Origin: an uncultured Verrucomicrobiota bacterium
Lineage (GTDB): Bacteria > Verrucomicrobiota > Verrucomicrobiae > Opitutales > Opitutaceae
Assembly: GCA_946482165.1 (NCBI GenBank)
Contig: CAMLQS010000061.1
Span: 1-18,538 of the forward strand
DNA length: 18,538 bases
Direction: 5' to 3'
The position numbers were made by a program, and so were the translations under genes. Within the stretch, counting starts at the first letter, position 1. Each line of letters begins with the position of its first letter. Of the stretch, positions 17,307 through 18,538 are shown piece after piece. Below the pieces are notes generated by a model. The model saw nothing but the letters and a program-made list of their open reading frames with translations. It was not told where the DNA came from and made no database searches.

Positions 17307-17473
17307 GCCGTAGAAATTCGGTCGAGAGGGTCGTATCGAGGCAATCTGGCGGCACCTTTCAGTGGCTCTCTTCCGGCGAAATACCCTCCGGGTATTCCTT
17401 GGTCGTTCGCCTCTGAAATCCGCTCGCCACCTTATCTCGCTGCTCCGCCTTCGACTGAATTTCTACGGCTAGG
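17302..17473. mobile_element. 172-bp foldback element, possibly MITE-like
   Basis: The terminal 24 nt on the left (from CCTAGGCCGTAGAAATTCGG) and 23 nt on the right (ending in GAATTTCTACGGCTAGG) are inverted repeats, matching at about 22 positions with one gap. The arms remain partly complementary inward for about 85 nt each and meet at a perfect central hairpin, ATACCC-TCC-GGGTAT (17381-17395). CTAG lies at both borders and could be a target duplication. No ORF of note lies inside. Removing the element would bring the lipoprotein stop to within about 45 bp of the terminator at 17517. It could instead be a structured RNA. The mobile nature is inferred. Confidence 0.6.
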
Positions 17474-17516
17474 CGAAAGCGGGACCAGCCTCCGACGACG
17501 ACTCACCACACCACTG

Positions 17517-17547
17517 CGGCGGAAGCTTCTCGCTTCCGCCGTTTTTT
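17517..17547 (+). terminator. Intrinsic terminator after the lipoprotein gene
   Basis: A 10-bp perfect stem (CGGCGGAAGC at 17517-17526, GCTTCCGCCG at 17532-17541) with a TTCTC loop is followed by six T residues. It serves the plus-strand lipoprotein transcript. The convergent nitroreductase ends 36 bp to the right. Confidence 0.9.
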
Positions 17548-17582
17548 GTGCGCTCGAACTCCCATCAAGTCCGGCGCCTCGA

Positions 17583-18233
17583 TCAGCGGTGTTCGATCAC
17601 CTCGGCAGCCGCAAAACGCACTTTCGGCGCGGTGGCGTATTTGTCGCTCGCCGCCCGGTAACCCGCGGCGAGCGCCATCTGCGTGGCCCAGCCCGAGCCG
17701 ACGAGGCCGAGCGCTTCGTCATATTTCGCGGGATCAATGCCTTCCAGCGGACAGGTATCGATGCCCATTACCGCAGCCGCGGCCATAAATTGCCCGGCCG
17801 CGATATAAACCTGCTTCGCCGACCACGACTCGAGCTGGCCCGCCTTGCCCTTGGCGGCGACGAAGCCGTCGACGACTTTGCGATAACCCGCAAGCGACTC
17901 GACCGGCACGCCACGCGTCTTCGCCGTGTCGGCCATAAATAGATCCACATGCGCCGCATCCACGGCTTGTTTCACCGTGAGAACGACCAGATGGCTCGCC
18001 TCCGTCACCTGCGATTGCCCCCAGGACGCTTCGCGGAGCTTAGCTCGAAGCGCAGGTGTTTCGACGACGACAAATTTCCACGGCTGGATGCCGAAGGAGG
18101 AGGGCGCGAGCCGGAGCGATTCCACCAACGCGTTCCACTCCGCGGCGGGGATCTTTCGCGCGGGGTCGAACTGCTTGGTGGCGTAGCGCCAATTGAGGGC
18201 GGAGACGAGATCGGCGGCGGGAAGCGGATTCAT
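17583..18233 (-). CDS. NAD(P)H nitroreductase, NfsB-like
   Basis: The protein has 216 residues from the ATG at 18233, almost the same length as Escherichia coli NfsB. The start gives MNPLPAADLVSALNWRYATK, followed by the FMN-binding RYATKQFD and SSFGIQPWKFVVV stretches. Later landmarks are WSAKQVYIAAGQFMAAAAVMGID (about 138-160) and PLEGID. These flavoproteins are cytoplasmic dimers that reduce nitroaromatics, quinones or pterins with NAD(P)H; the physiological substrate here is unknown. The upstream in-frame extension to 18386 was rejected as not family-like. It follows the ABC ATPase gene by 104 bp on the same strand and converges on the lipoprotein gene. Confidence 0.93.
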   Translation of the reverse strand: MNPLPAADLVSALNWRYATKQFDPARKIPAAEWNALVESLRLAPSSFGIQPWKFVVVETPALRAKLREASWGQSQVTEASHLVVLTVKQAVDAAHVDLFMADTAKTRGVPVESLAGYRKVVDGFVAAKGKAGQLESWSAKQVYIAAGQFMAAAAVMGIDTCPLEGIDPAKYDEALGLVGSGWATQMALAAGYRAASDKYATAPKVRFAAAEVIEHR

Positions 18234-18337
18234 GAGGAGGCGGGAGGATAGCCATCTAGGCGGAAGTTCCCGACGCTGCCGCAGTCGTCCCGCCGCGCAA
18301 GCGCTCCGGCGCTTTTCCGAGCCACGGCCACACTTCG

Positions 18338-18538
18338 TTAGTTCGCCGGCACGATCACCATATCGTCGAAATGCAGACCGCACCACACGCGGTCGCCTTC
18401 GTGCAAGGCCTCGATGATCGCGCTCTCGTTCGGCACCACGGCGGAAAGCGTCGCGCCGGCATCCGTCTTGAGCACGAGGTGGTCGAAGGCCCCTTGAAAA
18501 ATCTCCTCCGCGATCGTCGCTTGAAAAAGATTCTCCGC
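18338..18538 (-). CDS. PotA-type ABC transporter ATPase, C-terminal 66 residues only
   Basis: The minus-strand frame is open from the right edge to a TAA at 18338-18340. The peptide (AENLFQATIAEEIFQGAFDH, then LVLKTDAG, LHEGDRVWCGLHFDDMVIV) has the layout of the TOBE_2 domain at the end of CysA/PotA-type importer ATPases, including the typical ending with a short hydrophobic strand. The nucleotide-binding domain lies outside the window. The substrate cannot be told; polyamine or other small-solute uptake is typical. It is upstream of the nitroreductase on the same strand. Confidence 0.75.
   Translation of the reverse strand, partial: AENLFQATIAEEIFQGAFDHLVLKTDAGATLSAVVPNESAIIEALHEGDRVWCGLHFDDMVIVPAN

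Noticed and set aside
18299..18314. AAGCGC-TCCG-GCGCTT hairpin after the partial ABC ATPase gene
   Set aside because: The T-run is on the plus-strand side, where no gene ends, while the minus-strand side continues GC-rich, so it is not a convincing terminator for that gene.

Overview
This window looks like ordinary chromosomal DNA from a GC-rich, Gram-negative bacterium, most plausibly a member of the Verrucomicrobiota (Opitutaceae-like). That placement is an inference from overall impression: strong G/C third-position codon use, lipid A genes (lpxK and an LpxH-like phosphatase), start sites that almost all lack a Shine-Dalgarno sequence, and intergenic arrays of roughly 10-bp units. No rRNA, tRNA, CRISPR array, phage gene or transposase gene was seen.

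Layout. Positions 1-8752 lie almost entirely on the minus strand. Read in the direction of transcription (right to left) they are: lpxK, an M29 aminopeptidase, an adenosine-deaminase-family enzyme, a soluble hybrid histidine kinase, a low-molecular-weight protein-tyrosine phosphatase, the endoribonuclease yicC, and the start of a secreted YdbH-like protein that runs off the left edge. Two plus-strand genes follow: a class V aminotransferase with its own strong terminator, and an LpxH-like metallophosphatase. Positions 11131-15744 return to the minus strand with argH and an ABC ATPase/FtsX-type permease pair. A GreA/GreB-like factor and a lipoprotein follow on the plus strand. The right end holds a minus-strand NfsB-like nitroreductase and the last 66 residues of a PotA-type ABC ATPase that enters from the right edge.

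Function. The genes are mostly housekeeping: arginine synthesis (argH), purine salvage, peptide turnover, lipid A synthesis, RNA metabolism (yicC, Gre-like) and redox chemistry. They do not form one pathway. The real cotranscription candidates are lpxK with the aminopeptidase, kinase-phosphatase-yicC, and the ABC ATPase with its permease.

Most notable content. I found no new multi-gene system. The unexplained structure lies between genes. (1) A 172-bp foldback element at 17302-17473 sits on the stop codon of the lipoprotein gene, bounded by CTAG at both ends, and looks like a MITE-type insertion or a long-hairpin RNA. (2) Two mirror-symmetric arrays of roughly 10-bp units (6269-6360 and 14252-14325), plus a solo arm (16491-16517), share one architecture although their sequences differ. 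(3) A perfect 14-bp inverted repeat at 16415-16443 shares a half-site with a smaller palindrome at 10054-10068.
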